Part shown: positions 1-9,396 of the stretch, one piece after another
Layout: every line of letters begins with the position of its first letter
How positions within the stretch are numbered: position 1 is the stretch's first letter
From: Albidovulum sp.
GTDB lineage: Bacteria; Pseudomonadota; Alphaproteobacteria; Rhodobacterales; Rhodobacteraceae
Length of the DNA: 64,000 nt
Direction of reading: 5' to 3'
Assembly (NCBI GenBank): GCA_026989275.1
Contig: JALSJQ010000006.1
Location: 41,935 to 105,934, forward strand
The notes under the pieces: generated by a model
What the model saw: the letters and a program-made list of their open reading frames with translations, nothing else
Told to the model about the DNA's origin: nothing
The model's database searches: none
Made by a program: the position numbers and the translations under genes

Positions 1-560
1 TCCATCAGCTTGCGGTGGAAGAGATGGGTCGCGTCCTCGACCACGATGTCGTCGATCCGCACCACTCCGCCGTCGGCACCGGTGAGATCGAGCCCGACAT
101 GGGCCCTGGCAGCCTCCTTCCCCCAAGCCATGTCCACGCCGCCGCGATGGCCGGTGCCGATGATGGCACTGACCTCGACCACCTCGCCATAGGCGGTGAG
201 CGCGACCTCGGGGCCGGTCTCGACCACGCCGGTCAGGTGGTTGCCGGCCGCGTCGCCGGCCCAGGCGGCGATCCGCACGTTCGGCAGGTTCCCGGAGACC
301 GCCTTCACCCGCGCAGTCACCCTGAGATAGACGCCGGGCAGGATCGGTGTTTCCACGAAGGCCCGCAGCTTCTGCACCGCCTCGGTCTTCATCATTTCGA
401 GACAGGTGCCGAAATCGGCATCTCCGCTCGCGAGGGCGGCGTTGATCGCGCCCTGATAGCTCGGATCGCCCGGCAGACCGTCACCGCTCGACCAGTTCTG
501 CAGCCCCGCCGCGAAAGCGGGCGGCATCAGCGCCACCCCGTCGGTAATCGCCACGTTCAT
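1..560 (-). CDS. Partial beta-helix / glycosyl hydrolase 28-related type protein (N-terminal part)
   Basis: The frame is open from the ATG at 560 to the left edge, giving about 186 residues; the rest of the gene lies outside the window. The start reads MNVAITDGVALMPPAF and a later segment reads VRIDDIVVED. From memory this matches the N-terminal domain of Rhodobacteraceae proteins annotated as glycosyl hydrolase 28-related or right-handed beta-helix proteins. That is recall of a family pattern; no catalytic part is visible here. No signal peptide is obvious. Codon use matches the neighbouring core genes. The role (surface polysaccharide or phage-tail-like binding) is inference. Confidence 0.6.
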   Translation of the reverse strand, partial: MNVAITDGVALMPPAFAAGLQNWSSGDGLPGDPSYQGAINAALASGDADFGTCLEMMKTEAVQKLRAFVETPILPGVYLRVTARVKAVSGNLPNVRIAAWAGDAAGNHLTGVVETGPEVALTAYGEVVEVSAIIGTGHRGGVDMAWGKEAARAHVGLDLTGADGGVVRIDDIVVEDATHLFHRKLM

Positions 561-922
561 CTCGACATGCCCCCTTGCTGCCGGCCTCGTGCCGCCTCGC
601 GACAGGGCTAGCAGGCCGGGAGCGTCTTCGGGTTAAGCCGGCGTTCGCCACGGGGCGGAGTGGCGCAACGGGGACGGGCGCCGCCTTTTTTACGCCGCTT
701 CCGCCCCGGTAGGGGAAACGGCGCATCCGCATGGGAAGGGAGAACGCCGCTTTCACACCAGGATCCGCATCGGGAGAGGAGGGCCGCGCCCCGGTCGGAC
801 GTCATGCCCGCTTCGCTCCGAAGGGAGGGGCGGCAACCACAGCGCCCGGATGGCTCCGGCGGCGCGGTTCCCCCTCACCGCCCTCTGGCCGGCGGCCGGG
901 CGCTCTTTCCCCCGTCGGGCGC
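561..922. other. Intergenic, no gene seen
   Basis: About 360 bases between the start of the partial gene and the stop of lysK, both on the minus strand. Frames that cross it have no recognisable domain and look like GC-rich shadows. I see no T-tailed hairpin and no convincing promoter. Confidence 0.5.
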
Positions 923-2617
923 TCAGCCCGTTTCCTGTCCGCCTGCCGCGCCCGTCTCCTGCCCGGCGGCAAGCTCCCCGGCCAGGGCCCGGCCGATCAG
1001 CCGGCCGGTGTTCTCCACCCCGTAAAGGGCGATGAAGCCACCGAAACGGGGGCCCTGGCTCGCGCCGAGCAACACTTCGTAAAGCGCCTTGAACCAGTCA
1101 CGCATCGGTTCGAAGCCGTGCGCCTTTCCGACAGCGAAAACAAGGCTTTGCAGTTCCTCCGGGTCGGCAGGATCGGCCGTGTCGAGCGCTTCGAGCCGCG
1201 CCTTGAGGTCCTCGAGCGCCGCCCGCTCCTTCCCCTCGGGCAGCCGGAATCGCCGCTTGGGGGCGACGAAATCCCGAAAGTAGCGCACGGCATATTCGGC
1301 CGCCCTGTCGAGGTCGGGATGGGTCTCGGGCGAGGCATCGGGGTCATAGCGGCGGATGAAGCCCCAGAGCGTCTCCTTGTCCCCCGCCCCGGCCACGGAG
1401 GCGAGGTTGAGCAGCATCTGGTAGCTGACCGTCATCGTCGAACGGGGCGGCCGCCCCCGGTGGATGTGCCACACGGGGTTCGCCAGCTTCGCCTTCGGCT
1501 CCTGCGCCGGATAGGCCCGCAGATGCTGATGATACTCGTCCATCGCTTTCGGGATCACCCCGAAATGGAGCCGCTTCGCCGTCTTCGGTTTCTGATACAT
1601 GAAGAGCTGGAGCGATTCGGGGCTGGCATAGCGCAGCCAGTCCTCCATCGACAGGCCGGTGCCCTTCGACTTGGAAATCTTCTGCCCCCCCTCGTCGAGG
1701 AAGAGCTCGTAGGTGAACAGCAGCGGCGGCGTCCTGCCGAGAATGCGGGCGATCTTCGACGAGATCTGCGCCGAGGGAATCAGGTCCTTGCCGTGCATCT
1801 CGTAATCGACCCCGAGCGCCGCCCAGCGCATGCCCCAGTCGGGCTTCCACTGCATCTTGACGTGGCCGCCCGTCACCGGGATCTCCACCTTCTCCCCGTC
1901 GGGTTCCTGGTAGACGATGGTGCCCTTCGCGACGTTGCGCTCGAGCGTCGGCACCTGCAGCACGCGCCCGGTCTTCGGGCTGATCGGCAGGAAGGGGGAA
2001 TAGGTCCGGCGCCGCTCCTCGCCGAGAGTGGGCAGCATCACCGCCATGATCTCGTCGAAGCGCTCGAGCGCGGTCAGGAGCATCTCGTCGAACCGGCCCG
2101 AGCGGTAGTATTCCGTCGCCGAGGCGAATTCGTAATCGAAGCCGAACTGGTCGAGAAAGGCCCGCAGGCGGGCATTGTTGTGTTCGCCGAAGCTCCGATG
2201 GGCGCCGAAAGGGTCGGGCACGCGGGTCAGCGGCAGGCCGAGATACTGCTCCATTTCCTCGCGGTTCGGCACGTTGAGCGGCACCTTGCGCAGGGCGTCC
2301 ATGTCGTCGGAGAAGGCGACGAGCCGCGTCGGCAGGTCCGAGATCGTCTCGAAGGCGTGCCGCACCATGCTCGTGCGGGCGACCTCGCCGAAAGTGCCGA
2401 TATGGGGCAGGCCCGAGGGGCCGTAGCCGGTCTCGAACAGAACATGGCCCTTCTCGGGCGGGTTCTTCTCGACCCGCGCGAGCAGCTTGCGCGCCTCCTC
2501 GAGCGGCCAGGCCCTGGCTGCGAGCGCCGCCTCGCGCAGCGTTGCCGGATCGAAGGTCGGTGCCGCCTCCGCCGGGAGTTCGTCCTGCGTCTCGCGCGTG
2601 CGCTTCTCGTCGTTCAT
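923..2617 (-). CDS. lysK: Lysine--tRNA ligase, class I
   Basis: Charges tRNA-Lys with lysine in the cytoplasm. This is the class I (archaeal-type) enzyme that many alphaproteobacteria use instead of class II LysS. At 564 residues it is near the usual length. The HIGH-like signature is [13 protein letters not shown] (residues about 66-78) and the KMSKS motif is KISKSKG (K313 onward). The C-terminal half is the helical anticodon-binding domain, ending in an Ala/Gly-rich tail. The start at 2617 is the only sensible ATG ahead of the conserved body. It stands alone, divergent from the terB-like gene across a 283-base spacer. Confidence 0.95.
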   Translation of the reverse strand: MNDEKRTRETQDELPAEAAPTFDPATLREAALAARAWPLEEARKLLARVEKNPPEKGHVLFETGYGPSGLPHIGTFGEVARTSMVRHAFETISDLPTRLVAFSDDMDALRKVPLNVPNREEMEQYLGLPLTRVPDPFGAHRSFGEHNNARLRAFLDQFGFDYEFASATEYYRSGRFDEMLLTALERFDEIMAVMLPTLGEERRRTYSPFLPISPKTGRVLQVPTLERNVAKGTIVYQEPDGEKVEIPVTGGHVKMQWKPDWGMRWAALGVDYEMHGKDLIPSAQISSKIARILGRTPPLLFTYELFLDEGGQKISKSKGTGLSMEDWLRYASPESLQLFMYQKPKTAKRLHFGVIPKAMDEYHQHLRAYPAQEPKAKLANPVWHIHRGRPPRSTMTVSYQMLLNLASVAGAGDKETLWGFIRRYDPDASPETHPDLDRAAEYAVRYFRDFVAPKRRFRLPEGKERAALEDLKARLEALDTADPADPEELQSLVFAVGKAHGFEPMRDWFKALYEVLLGASQGPRFGGFIALYGVENTGRLIGRALAGELAAGQETGAAGGQETG

Positions 2618-2900
2618 GGCTCCGTTCCCACCGCTGAGCCCCGCCTCGAGGGGGCGTCTTCATCTATTGGCCCCCCGGGACGGGGTCAACTGCCGCCGGC
2701 GAGGAGGTCCGGCGGCGCGCCGGTGCCGCCTCGCGGTGCGCCGCCCGCGGCGAACCATCGGCCGCCGGGCCGGGCGCCGCAGGGGAGAGAAGCCTGTCGC
2801 CTTCCTCCGGCAAGCGGAGTAGAAGGGGGCATGAAGGCGGGGCTTCCGGCCCGGCAGGGCGGCCGGGGCCCGGCCGCATGGGCCCTCATGGGAGAATCCG

Positions 2901-3332
2901 ATGCCCCAGTCCGAACAGTTTCCCCACCCGCTCTCGCCCCAGGACGCCCTCGTCATGGTGATGCTGGCCGTCTCCGCCTCCGATTCGCGCATCTCCACCC
3001 CCGAACTGGTGGCGATCGACGCTCTCGTGAACCATCTGCCGGTCTTCGGCGGCTACGATGCCGACCGTATCCGCCGCGTCTCGCAGACCGTGTTCGATCT
3101 GCTCGAGGAGGAGGACGGGCTCGACGCCCTCTTCGGCCTCATTCGCGAGGCGCTCCCCGAAAGGCTCCGCGAGACCGCCTACGCCCTTGCCTGCGAGGTG
3201 GCGGCGGCCGATTCGCGCCTGCGGGAGATGGAACTGGCCATGCTGGCCGAGACCCGCGAACAGCTCGGCATCGACCGTCTCCATGCCGCCGCCATCGAAT
3301 GGGGCACGCGCGTGCGCTACATGCGGCCCTGA
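2901..3332 (+). CDS. TerB-family protein (TerB-like helical domain)
   Basis: A 143-residue all-helical acidic protein with the repeated signature of the tellurite-resistance TerB family: an acidic helix with VMLAVSASDSRIS and later ACEVAAADSRLREME, where A-x-D-x-x-(I/L) pairs form the metal-binding EF-hand-like motifs. The start at 2901 is preceded by GGGAGAAT. In this family single-domain members outside ter operons are common and usually have no proven tellurite role. No ter genes lie nearby, so tellurite resistance should not be assumed. Confidence 0.8.
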   Translation: MPQSEQFPHPLSPQDALVMVMLAVSASDSRISTPELVAIDALVNHLPVFGGYDADRIRRVSQTVFDLLEEEDGLDALFGLIREALPERLRETAYALACEVAAADSRLREMELAMLAETREQLGIDRLHAAAIEWGTRVRYMRP

Positions 3333-3371
3333 GCCGCGGAAGCGGAGCCTGCGCCGCGGCCGCCCCGGCGC

Positions 3372-3995
3372 TCAGCCGCCCCGCTCCCAGGCCGCCCATT
3401 CTTCGGGCGTGTCGAGATCGAGGCAGCAGGCATCGTCCCTCATGGCCACCTCGCGCAGCCGGTCGCCATGGCGCGCGATCACGGCACGGGCGCCTTCGTC
3501 GCCGGTCAGCGCCGCAAGCTCGCCGAAAAGCGCCCGCGGAAAGATCACCGGATGGCCCGGTCGGCCGCTCGTGCCGCGGGGGCGGATGATGAAGCGGCCC
3601 GCTCCGGCCGCAAAGGCCGCGATCAGCGGGCGGAGATGGTCGGGGGCGAGGGCGGGCATGTCGGAGAGGGCGAGGCAGAGCCCGGCCGCATCGCCGGGCA
3701 GGGCCTCGCTCGCGCGGCGGATCGAGGCGCCGATCCCGTCGGCGCAATCGGGATTGACCACCGGAACGATCGGCAGACCGGCCAGGGCCGCGTGCCGGTC
3801 GGTCGGTGCGGGCGGCAGGACGACGAGCACCGGGTCGAGGCCGCTTTCGATCAGGAGCCGGGCCGTGCGGCGGATCAGGGGCATGCCGCCGACGGGCCGC
3901 AGGAGCTTGTCCGCGCCGCGCATCCGTCGGCAGGCGCCGGCGGCAAGGAGCGCGCCGGCGAGGCGAAGCGATGGAGGATCGGGCGTTTCCGTCAT
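3372..3995 (-). CDS. MocA/MobA-like molybdenum cofactor nucleotidyltransferase
   Basis: A 207-residue NTP-transferase of the MobA/MocA fold. The N-terminal nucleotide-binding loop reads LAAGACRRMRGADKLL, a variant of the family's G-x-S-x-R-M-G-x-x-K loop. LCLALSDMPAL supplies the metal-binding Asp, and SGRPGHPVIFP is the later motif typical of MocA (MPT cytidylyltransferase) rather than MobA. It likely adds CMP to molybdopterin for a xanthine-dehydrogenase-type enzyme. It lies downstream of xdhC, coxE and moxR on the same strand, which supports a role in molybdo-hydroxylase maturation. The exact nucleotide (CMP or GMP) is inferred. Confidence 0.8.
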   Translation of the reverse strand: MTETPDPPSLRLAGALLAAGACRRMRGADKLLRPVGGMPLIRRTARLLIESGLDPVLVVLPPAPTDRHAALAGLPIVPVVNPDCADGIGASIRRASEALPGDAAGLCLALSDMPALAPDHLRPLIAAFAAGAGRFIIRPRGTSGRPGHPVIFPRALFGELAALTGDEGARAVIARHGDRLREVAMRDDACCLDLDTPEEWAAWERGG

Positions 3996-4107
3996 GTCGT
4001 CCTCGGGGCTGTGGCCTGCGCTCGGGGGGCGAAAGGGCTTGTCCGCATGAATCCTTTTCGCGCCTCTATCGCCGGATTTCCTGACGTTTCCTGCATGAAT
4101 GCGAGGA

Positions 4108-5121
4108 TCAGACGCTCGGCCGGGTTTCGGGGCGCCGCAGCCGCTCGGTCATCTCGGCCATGATCGAAAGGGCGATCTCGGCCGGAGAGCGGGCGCCGAT
4201 GTCGAGTCCGACCGGGGCGTGGATCCGGGCCAGATCGGCCTCCGTGAGCCCGGCGGCGAGCAGCCGCGCCCGGCGCTTCTCGTGGGTGCGTTTCGAGCCG
4301 AGCGCGCCGATGTAGAAGGCCCCGGATCCGAGCGCGGTGACGAGCGCGGGATCATCGAACTTGGGATCGTGGCTGAGGGTGACGACGGCGGTGCGGGCGT
4401 CCGGGGCAAGCCGGGCTATCGCCTCGTCGGGCCAGTCGGTGACGATTGCCTCGCCGGGGAAGCGGTGCGCGGCGGCGAAGGTTTCGCGCGGGTCGATCAG
4501 CGTCACGTCGTAGCCGGCCAGCCTTGCCATGGCGAGGAGCGGCTGGGCGATATGCACGGCGCCGACCACGATCAGCCGCAGGGGCGGGTTGTGAACGTGG
4601 ATGAAACGCCCCGCCTCGATCCGGGAGCGGTCGGCCACGAGCGCCGCGGTGATGCTCTCGGCCAGCGGCCCTTCCGGGGCGGCGAGAAGCTGCCGCTCCC
4701 AGCCGGCGAGATCGGTGACGAGAACGGCCGGTTGCCGCGCCGCCCGCCGCGCCACCAGCTCCTCGAGAAGCGCCCGTGGCAGGGCTTCGCCCGCCCCCGT
4801 GCCGATCGGTTCCACCATCACCCGGATGGTGCCGCCGCAGGCGAGGCCGACGGCGAAGGCGTCCTCGTCCGAAACGCCGAATTCGAGCACGCGGCAGCGG
4901 CCGTCCCCGATCGCTTCGATCGCTTCATGGATCACTGCGCCCTCGACGCAGCCTCCCGAGACCGACCCCGCCATCTCGCTTTCGGACGAGATGGCAAGCT
5001 GGGCGCCGACGGGCCGGGGGGCCGAGCCCCAGGTCTCGATCACCGTGGCCAGCGCCGCGCCCTTGCCGGCCTCGAGAAAGGCCAGGGCCGCTTCGGGAAT
5101 GGCATCATGCGGGCTCGTCAT
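4108..5121 (-). CDS. XdhC/CoxF family molybdo-hydroxylase maturation factor
   Basis: A 337-residue protein. The XdhC domain reads ETWGSAPRPVGAQLAI, then SGSVSGGCVEGAV with the family's conserved Cys, and ACGGTIRVMVE. A C-terminal Rossmann domain follows (VVGAVHIAQPLLAMARLAGY). XdhC proteins bind and deliver sulfurated molybdenum cofactor to xanthine or CO dehydrogenases. I chose the ATG at 5121 because GGAGGAAAGAGG sits just upstream. An in-frame ATG 22 codons earlier would add a low-complexity basic extension with no homology signal. It lies between coxE and the mocA-like gene in a minus-strand group. Confidence 0.9.
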   Translation of the reverse strand: MTSPHDAIPEAALAFLEAGKGAALATVIETWGSAPRPVGAQLAISSESEMAGSVSGGCVEGAVIHEAIEAIGDGRCRVLEFGVSDEDAFAVGLACGGTIRVMVEPIGTGAGEALPRALLEELVARRAARQPAVLVTDLAGWERQLLAAPEGPLAESITAALVADRSRIEAGRFIHVHNPPLRLIVVGAVHIAQPLLAMARLAGYDVTLIDPRETFAAAHRFPGEAIVTDWPDEAIARLAPDARTAVVTLSHDPKFDDPALVTALGSGAFYIGALGSKRTHEKRRARLLAAGLTEADLARIHAPVGLDIGARSPAEIALSIMAEMTERLRRPETRPSV

Positions 5122-5215
5122 CCTCTTTCCTCCCGATCCTTCTCCTTGCCGTCGTCGATCACCGCCCGACGGGCGGTTCGTGGTCACGAATCTCGCTCCA
5201 GCCGGGCATCGCAGT

Positions 5216-5240
5216 TGTGATCACATGAAAGTGTGATCAC
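5216..5240. promoter_or_regulatory. Pair of GTGATCAC palindromes, candidate operator upstream of xdhC
   Basis: Two perfect copies of the 8-bp palindrome GTGATCAC occur at 5217-5224 and 5233-5240, with centres 16 bases apart. They sit in the 167-base gap between coxE and xdhC. The first is flanked as TGTGATCACA. The layout does not give the CRP spacing TGTGA-N6-TCACA. It may be a paired-dimer operator for xdhC-mocA; this is sequence symmetry only. Confidence 0.35.
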
Positions 5241-5288
5241 GTTCCGGGCCGCCATTCCGGTCACCTCCCGGCCCTGTCGCCGCGCGCC

Positions 5289-6578
5289 TCATCGGGTGCC
5301 TTCCCGTCGATCGAGGGCGGCCATCAGCCGCTGGTGCTCGCCGCCGTCCTCGGGGCGGGTGAGCGCCTCGGCGAGCGCGGCGAGACTCGCGACGTTGTGG
5401 CAGCTGCGGACGCTGTCCACATGGGGCAGGATCGCCCGCACCCCCCGTGCCTCGGGAGAGAAGCCGTCCCAGCGCAGGAGCGGGTTGAGCCAGATCAGCT
5501 TGCGGGCGGAAAGGTGCAGCCGCTCCATCTCCCGTCCGAGGCTCTCGTCCTCGGCCCGGTCGAGCCCGTCGGTCACGAGCAGCACCACCGCTCCCCGGGC
5601 CAGCACGCGGCGCGACCAGTCGCGGTTGAAGCGGGCGATGGCCGGGCCGATCCGGGTGCCGCCCTCCCAGTCGCTGGCGGTGGCGCCGATGGCGGCCAGG
5701 GCGGCGTCGGCGTCGCGCTGCATCAGGGGGCGGGTGATGTTGGTCAGCCTCGTGCCGAAGGTGAAGGCATGGACCCTGCCCCAGCCACCCCCCTCGGCAT
5801 GGGCGCAGGCATGGAGGAAATGCAGCACCATGCGGGCATAGGCGATCATCGAGCCCGAAATGTCGCACAGGGCCACGAGATCGGGCCAGCGGGTGCGCCG
5901 TGCCCGGCGCGCGAGACGCTCGATCTCGCCGCCGCGGCGGAGGGCCCCCTGCATGGTCCGGCGCCAGTCGGGCGTGCGGCCCCGGGATGCGGGGATGGAG
6001 CGGCGGCTCCTGATGGGGCGGACCGGCAGGGCGAGGGTGGCGACGAGCCGGGCGGCTTCGCGGGCCTCCTCGGCGGTCATCTGTTCGAAATCCTGATGGC
6101 GCAGCCGCTCGGTCGGCGAGAAGGTGAGCGTGGCGTCGAAGGTCATCTCCTCGCCCGGCCCCTCCCCGGCCGTGGCGGGGGGCGGGGCCGCCCCCATCAG
6201 CGCCTCGGCCGCGCGGCGCTCGGCCGGTTTCGGCGCTCCGTTCCCGGCACCGCCCTTCACCGAGGGCAGGAGCAGCGCCATCATCTTCTCGAGAAATTGC
6301 GGATCGCGCCAGAAGAGGGCGAACAGCCGGTCGAAGAGGGGCAGGTCCTCGGGCCGGGAGACGAGGGTGGCTGCGAGGGCGGCGTGCACATCCGCACGGC
6401 GACGCAGGCCGGTGGCGGCCACTGCCTCGAGTGCGGCGATGCTGCGCGAGGGGCCGACCCGCACCCCCGCCCGCCGAAGCGCCCGGGCGAAGAGGAGGAT
6501 GTTGTCGGCCAGCCGCCCGCCCTCGGGGAACGGGGGCGGGGCGCCGGGCAATGCGGTATCCTTCGTCGCGTCCCTCAT
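5289..6578 (-). CDS. VWA domain protein, CoxE type
   Basis: A 429-residue protein with a C-terminal von Willebrand A domain. The MIDAS motif is DISGSM (D239-S241-S243) and a second metal-site segment reads LLVTDGLDRAEDE. CoxE-type proteins work with a MoxR/CoxD AAA ATPase to insert or activate metal centres, classically the Mo-Cu site of CO dehydrogenase. The start at 6578 overlaps the upstream moxR-like gene by ATGA, so the two are translationally coupled. The N-terminal half (ADNILLFARALRRAGVRVG) matches the usual CoxE leader. No coxMSL structural genes lie in the window. Confidence 0.88.
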   Translation of the reverse strand: MRDATKDTALPGAPPPFPEGGRLADNILLFARALRRAGVRVGPSRSIAALEAVAATGLRRRADVHAALAATLVSRPEDLPLFDRLFALFWRDPQFLEKMMALLLPSVKGGAGNGAPKPAERRAAEALMGAAPPPATAGEGPGEEMTFDATLTFSPTERLRHQDFEQMTAEEAREAARLVATLALPVRPIRSRRSIPASRGRTPDWRRTMQGALRRGGEIERLARRARRTRWPDLVALCDISGSMIAYARMVLHFLHACAHAEGGGWGRVHAFTFGTRLTNITRPLMQRDADAALAAIGATASDWEGGTRIGPAIARFNRDWSRRVLARGAVVLLVTDGLDRAEDESLGREMERLHLSARKLIWLNPLLRWDGFSPEARGVRAILPHVDSVRSCHNVASLAALAEALTRPEDGGEHQRLMAALDRREGTR

Positions 6579-7573
6579 GGCGTCGCGGTCCGTTCGAATG
6601 CGCGGGGCGGGCGATCGGGGTGCCGGGCGGCGTCCCGGGCGGTGTCGACCAGCCGCTCGACCGTCTCTCCCCGGATGCGGGCGATGTCGTCCTGATACTT
6701 GAGCAGGGCGCCCGCCGTGTCGGCCACGAGCTCGGGGGTGATGGCGACGGCATCGAGGGCGACAAGACAGCGGGCCCAGTCGATGGTCTCGGCCACGCCC
6801 GGCTTCTTGAAGAGATCCTCGGCCCTGAGCGCCTGCACGAAGGCGACGATCTCGCGCGAGAGCCGGGGGGCGATCCCCGGCAGGCGCGTCTCGAGAATCT
6901 CGCGTTCGCGCTCGAGCGAAGGGTAATCGACCCAGTGATAGAGACAGCGGCGCTTGAGGGCGTCGTGCACCTCGCGGGTGCGGTTCGATGTCAGGATGAC
7001 GAGGGGAGGGCGGGCGGCGCGGATGGTGCCGAGCTCGGGTATCGTCACCTGGAAGGCCGAGAGCGCCTCGAGGAGAAAGGCCTCGAAGGGCTCGTCGGCC
7101 CGGTCGATCTCGTCGATGAGGAGGACGGGAGGGCGGCCGTCTTCGGGAGCGATCGCCTCGAGGAGCGGCCGGCGGATGAGATATTCCTCGCTGAAGAGGC
7201 TGCGCCGCAGCGCCGCCGCATCTTCCGCCGTGCCGGTGGCCTCGGCCGTGCGAATCGCGATCATCTGCGCCGGAAAGTTCCACTCATAGAGCGCCGAGGC
7301 CGCGTCGATGCCCTCGAAACATTGCAGGCGGATGAGCCGCCGGTCGAGGGTCTCGGCCAGGGCAAGGGCGATCTCGGTCTTGCCCACGCCGGCCTCTCCC
7401 TCGAGAAAGAGCGGCTTGCCGAGCCGGACGGCGAGAAAGGCGACGGTCGCGAGCGGCCGGTCGGCGACGTAACGGACGGCGCCGAGGGCCGCCTGCATCG
7501 CGTCGATCGAGGCGGGCAGGGCGGTTCCGGTTTTCGCGCTGCCGGCGGAAGGGGGGGTATCGGCCTGGGTCAT
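6575..7573 (-). CDS. MoxR/CoxD-type AAA+ ATPase
   Basis: A 332-residue AAA+ ATPase. Walker A is EGEAGVGKTE (K65), Walker B is VLLIDEIDRADEPFEAFLLE, and sensor 1 is VILTSNRTREVHDALKRRC. The family acts as a chaperone that remodels metalloenzymes together with a VWA partner, here the gene immediately downstream with a 4-base overlap. I chose the ATG at 7573 because residues from there (MTQADTPPSAG) lead straight into the conserved body; an upstream extension to 7963 would overlap the divergent maoC gene. GAGGAGAG lies just upstream. It is the first gene of the moxR-coxE-xdhC-mocA group. Confidence 0.9.
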   Translation of the reverse strand: MTQADTPPSAGSAKTGTALPASIDAMQAALGAVRYVADRPLATVAFLAVRLGKPLFLEGEAGVGKTEIALALAETLDRRLIRLQCFEGIDAASALYEWNFPAQMIAIRTAEATGTAEDAAALRRSLFSEEYLIRRPLLEAIAPEDGRPPVLLIDEIDRADEPFEAFLLEALSAFQVTIPELGTIRAARPPLVILTSNRTREVHDALKRRCLYHWVDYPSLEREREILETRLPGIAPRLSREIVAFVQALRAEDLFKKPGVAETIDWARCLVALDAVAITPELVADTAGALLKYQDDIARIRGETVERLVDTARDAARHPDRPPRAFERTATP

Positions 7574-7781
7574 GACGCTCTCCTCGGCGCCACTATAGGC
7601 GGAGAGGCTCCCTCCGCAAAACCCGGCTTTTCCGGCAGCTGCCACTCGGCCGCGGGGCGAAACGGGGGGCGGAGAGCCGCGCTTGCAATGCCGCATCGCA
7701 GAAAATAGGCTGCACGCGGCCCCGCCCGCGATCGAGGCATCGGGAGGGGCGGGTCGAGGTGTCGACAGGAGAGAGGCAGCG

Positions 7782-8240
7782 ATGAACGGCAGGCGGCAAG
7801 CGGGTGCGGAGGGCGAATGCGGCACCATTCCGATCGAGGATCTCGAGGTCGGGATGAGCCGCTCGCTCTCGAAGGTGATCGGCGACAGGGAAATCGCGCT
7901 CTTCGCCGAGCTTTCCGAGGATTTCAACCCGCTGCATCTCGACGAGGCATATGCGGCCGGCACCCTGTTCCAGGGGCGTATCGCTCACGGCATGCTGGCC
8001 GCGGCGCTGTTCTCGGCGCTTCTGGGAGAGCGGCTGCCGGGACACGGCACGGTCTATCTGGGGCAGAACCTGCGCTTTCGCGCGCCGGTCCGGCCGGGGG
8101 ACGAGGTGGTGGCGAGCGTCACCGTCACCCGGATCGACCGGGAGCGGCGGCGCGTCACCCTTGAATGTGTCGCCCGGGTGGGGGATACCGCGGTGATCAC
8201 CGGCGAGGCGGTGGTGCTGGCCCCCTCGCGCGAGGGTTGA
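7782..8240 (+). CDS. MaoC-like (R)-specific enoyl-CoA hydratase
   Basis: A 152-residue single hot-dog domain protein. The hydratase-2 catalytic motif reads DFNPLHLDEAYA, with Asp and His as the expected dyad, followed by FQGRIAHGML. The family hydrates trans-2-enoyl-CoA to (R)-3-hydroxyacyl-CoA and can feed PHA synthesis or other acyl-CoA routes. The start at 7782 follows ACAGGAGAGAGG; a longer in-frame start at 7683 lacks such a site. It is divergent from moxR. Substrate range cannot be read from the sequence. Confidence 0.88.
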   Translation: MNGRRQAGAEGECGTIPIEDLEVGMSRSLSKVIGDREIALFAELSEDFNPLHLDEAYAAGTLFQGRIAHGMLAAALFSALLGERLPGHGTVYLGQNLRFRAPVRPGDEVVASVTVTRIDRERRRVTLECVARVGDTAVITGEAVVLAPSREG

Positions 8241-8388
8241 GCACCGGCCTCGGGCGCCTCGGGTGATCGGTTTCGTGGCGGCCGGTGCCGCGGCGGTCGT
8301 GGCGGAGCGCGCCGAGGCGCGGACATCGCCGGGCCGGGGCCGGAAGACGGGAAGGGCACGGCTGCCGGGCCGCGAGCCGGGGGGAGCA

Positions 8389-9396
8389 ATGGACGTCTTG
8401 AAGGAGTATCGCGGGCTGCCCGAAACCGGGAAGGGGGCGGTGGTCGCCATCGGCAATTTCGACGGCATCCACCGCGGCCATGCCCATGTGATCGGCGAGG
8501 CGCAGGCGCTGGCACGGCGGCTGGGCGCGCCGGCGGGCGTCGTCACCTTCGAGCCGCATCCGCGGCAGTTCTTCGCCCCCGATGCGCCGCCCTTCCGGCT
8601 GACCGACAGCCCCACCCGGGCCCACCGGCTCGCGCGGCTCGGGGTCGAGAAGCTCTACGAGCTGCCGTTCGACGCCGCCCTTGCCGGCATGTCGGCCGAG
8701 GATTTCGTCCGCGAGGTTCTGGTCGAGGGGCTTGGGGTGAAGGGGGTGGTCGTGGGCGAGGATTTCCGCTTCGGCCGCGGCCGGGCCGGCGATGCGGCCC
8801 TGCTCCGCGAGCTCGGCGAGGCGCTCGGTTTCGCGACGCGGGCCGTGCCGCTCGTCCGCTTCGCCGATGGCGAAGTGTCCTCGAGCGCGATCCGCGCGGC
8901 GCTGGCCGAGGGGCGGCCGCGGGATGCGGCGCGGATGCTGGGGCACTGGCACCGGATCGAGGGCGAGGTGGTCCATGGCGACAAGCGCGGCCGCACCCTC
9001 GGCTTCCCGACGGCCAATCTGCGCCCCGATCCGGCGCTGCACCTGCCGCGCTTCGGGGTCTATGCCGTGCTCGTCGATGTGCTCGAGGGGCCGCGGGCGG
9101 GGCGCTACCACGGCGCGGCCTCGCTCGGCATCCGCCCGATGTTCGAAAGCGCGGTGCCGATGCTCGAGACCCACATTCTCGATTTCGACGGGGACCTTTA
9201 CGGCAGGCGCCTGTCGATCGGCCTCGTCGAATGGTTGCGTCCCGAGGAGAAGTTCGCCGATCTCGACGCGCTCACGGACCAGATGCACGAGGATGTGGCC
9301 AGGGCACGGCGGATCCTCGGGGAGATCGACGCGACCGGCGAGGCGCAGGGCGAGGCGGCGGCGCCGCCCCGGTCGGGGGGGCAGGCCGATGGCTGA
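8389..9396 (+). CDS. ribF: Bifunctional riboflavin kinase / FAD synthetase
   Basis: Makes FMN from riboflavin and then FAD. The protein has 335 residues. The N-terminal adenylyltransferase domain carries AIGNFDGIHRGH (an HxGH nucleotidyltransferase motif) and later SSSAIRAAL. The C-terminal riboflavin kinase domain carries KRGRTLGFPTANL, the family's PTAN motif, and LGIRPMFES. I chose the ATG at 8389 because the body begins there; an upstream in-frame start at 8263 adds low-complexity Ala/Arg sequence. The 3' end overlaps the YcgN gene by 8 bases, implying co-translation. Confidence 0.95.
   Translation: MDVLKEYRGLPETGKGAVVAIGNFDGIHRGHAHVIGEAQALARRLGAPAGVVTFEPHPRQFFAPDAPPFRLTDSPTRAHRLARLGVEKLYELPFDAALAGMSAEDFVREVLVEGLGVKGVVVGEDFRFGRGRAGDAALLRELGEALGFATRAVPLVRFADGEVSSSAIRAALAEGRPRDAARMLGHWHRIEGEVVHGDKRGRTLGFPTANLRPDPALHLPRFGVYAVLVDVLEGPRAGRYHGAASLGIRPMFESAVPMLETHILDFDGDLYGRRLSIGLVEWLRPEEKFADLDALTDQMHEDVARARRILGEIDATGEAQGEAAAPPRSGGQADG

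Noticed and set aside
2901..3332. Tellurite resistance function for the TerB-like gene
   Set aside because: Only the single TerB domain is present and no other ter genes are near; the name describes the fold only.
5216..5240. CRP/FNR site upstream of xdhC
   Set aside because: TGTGA and TCACA halves are contiguous rather than separated by six bases, so the standard spacing is absent.
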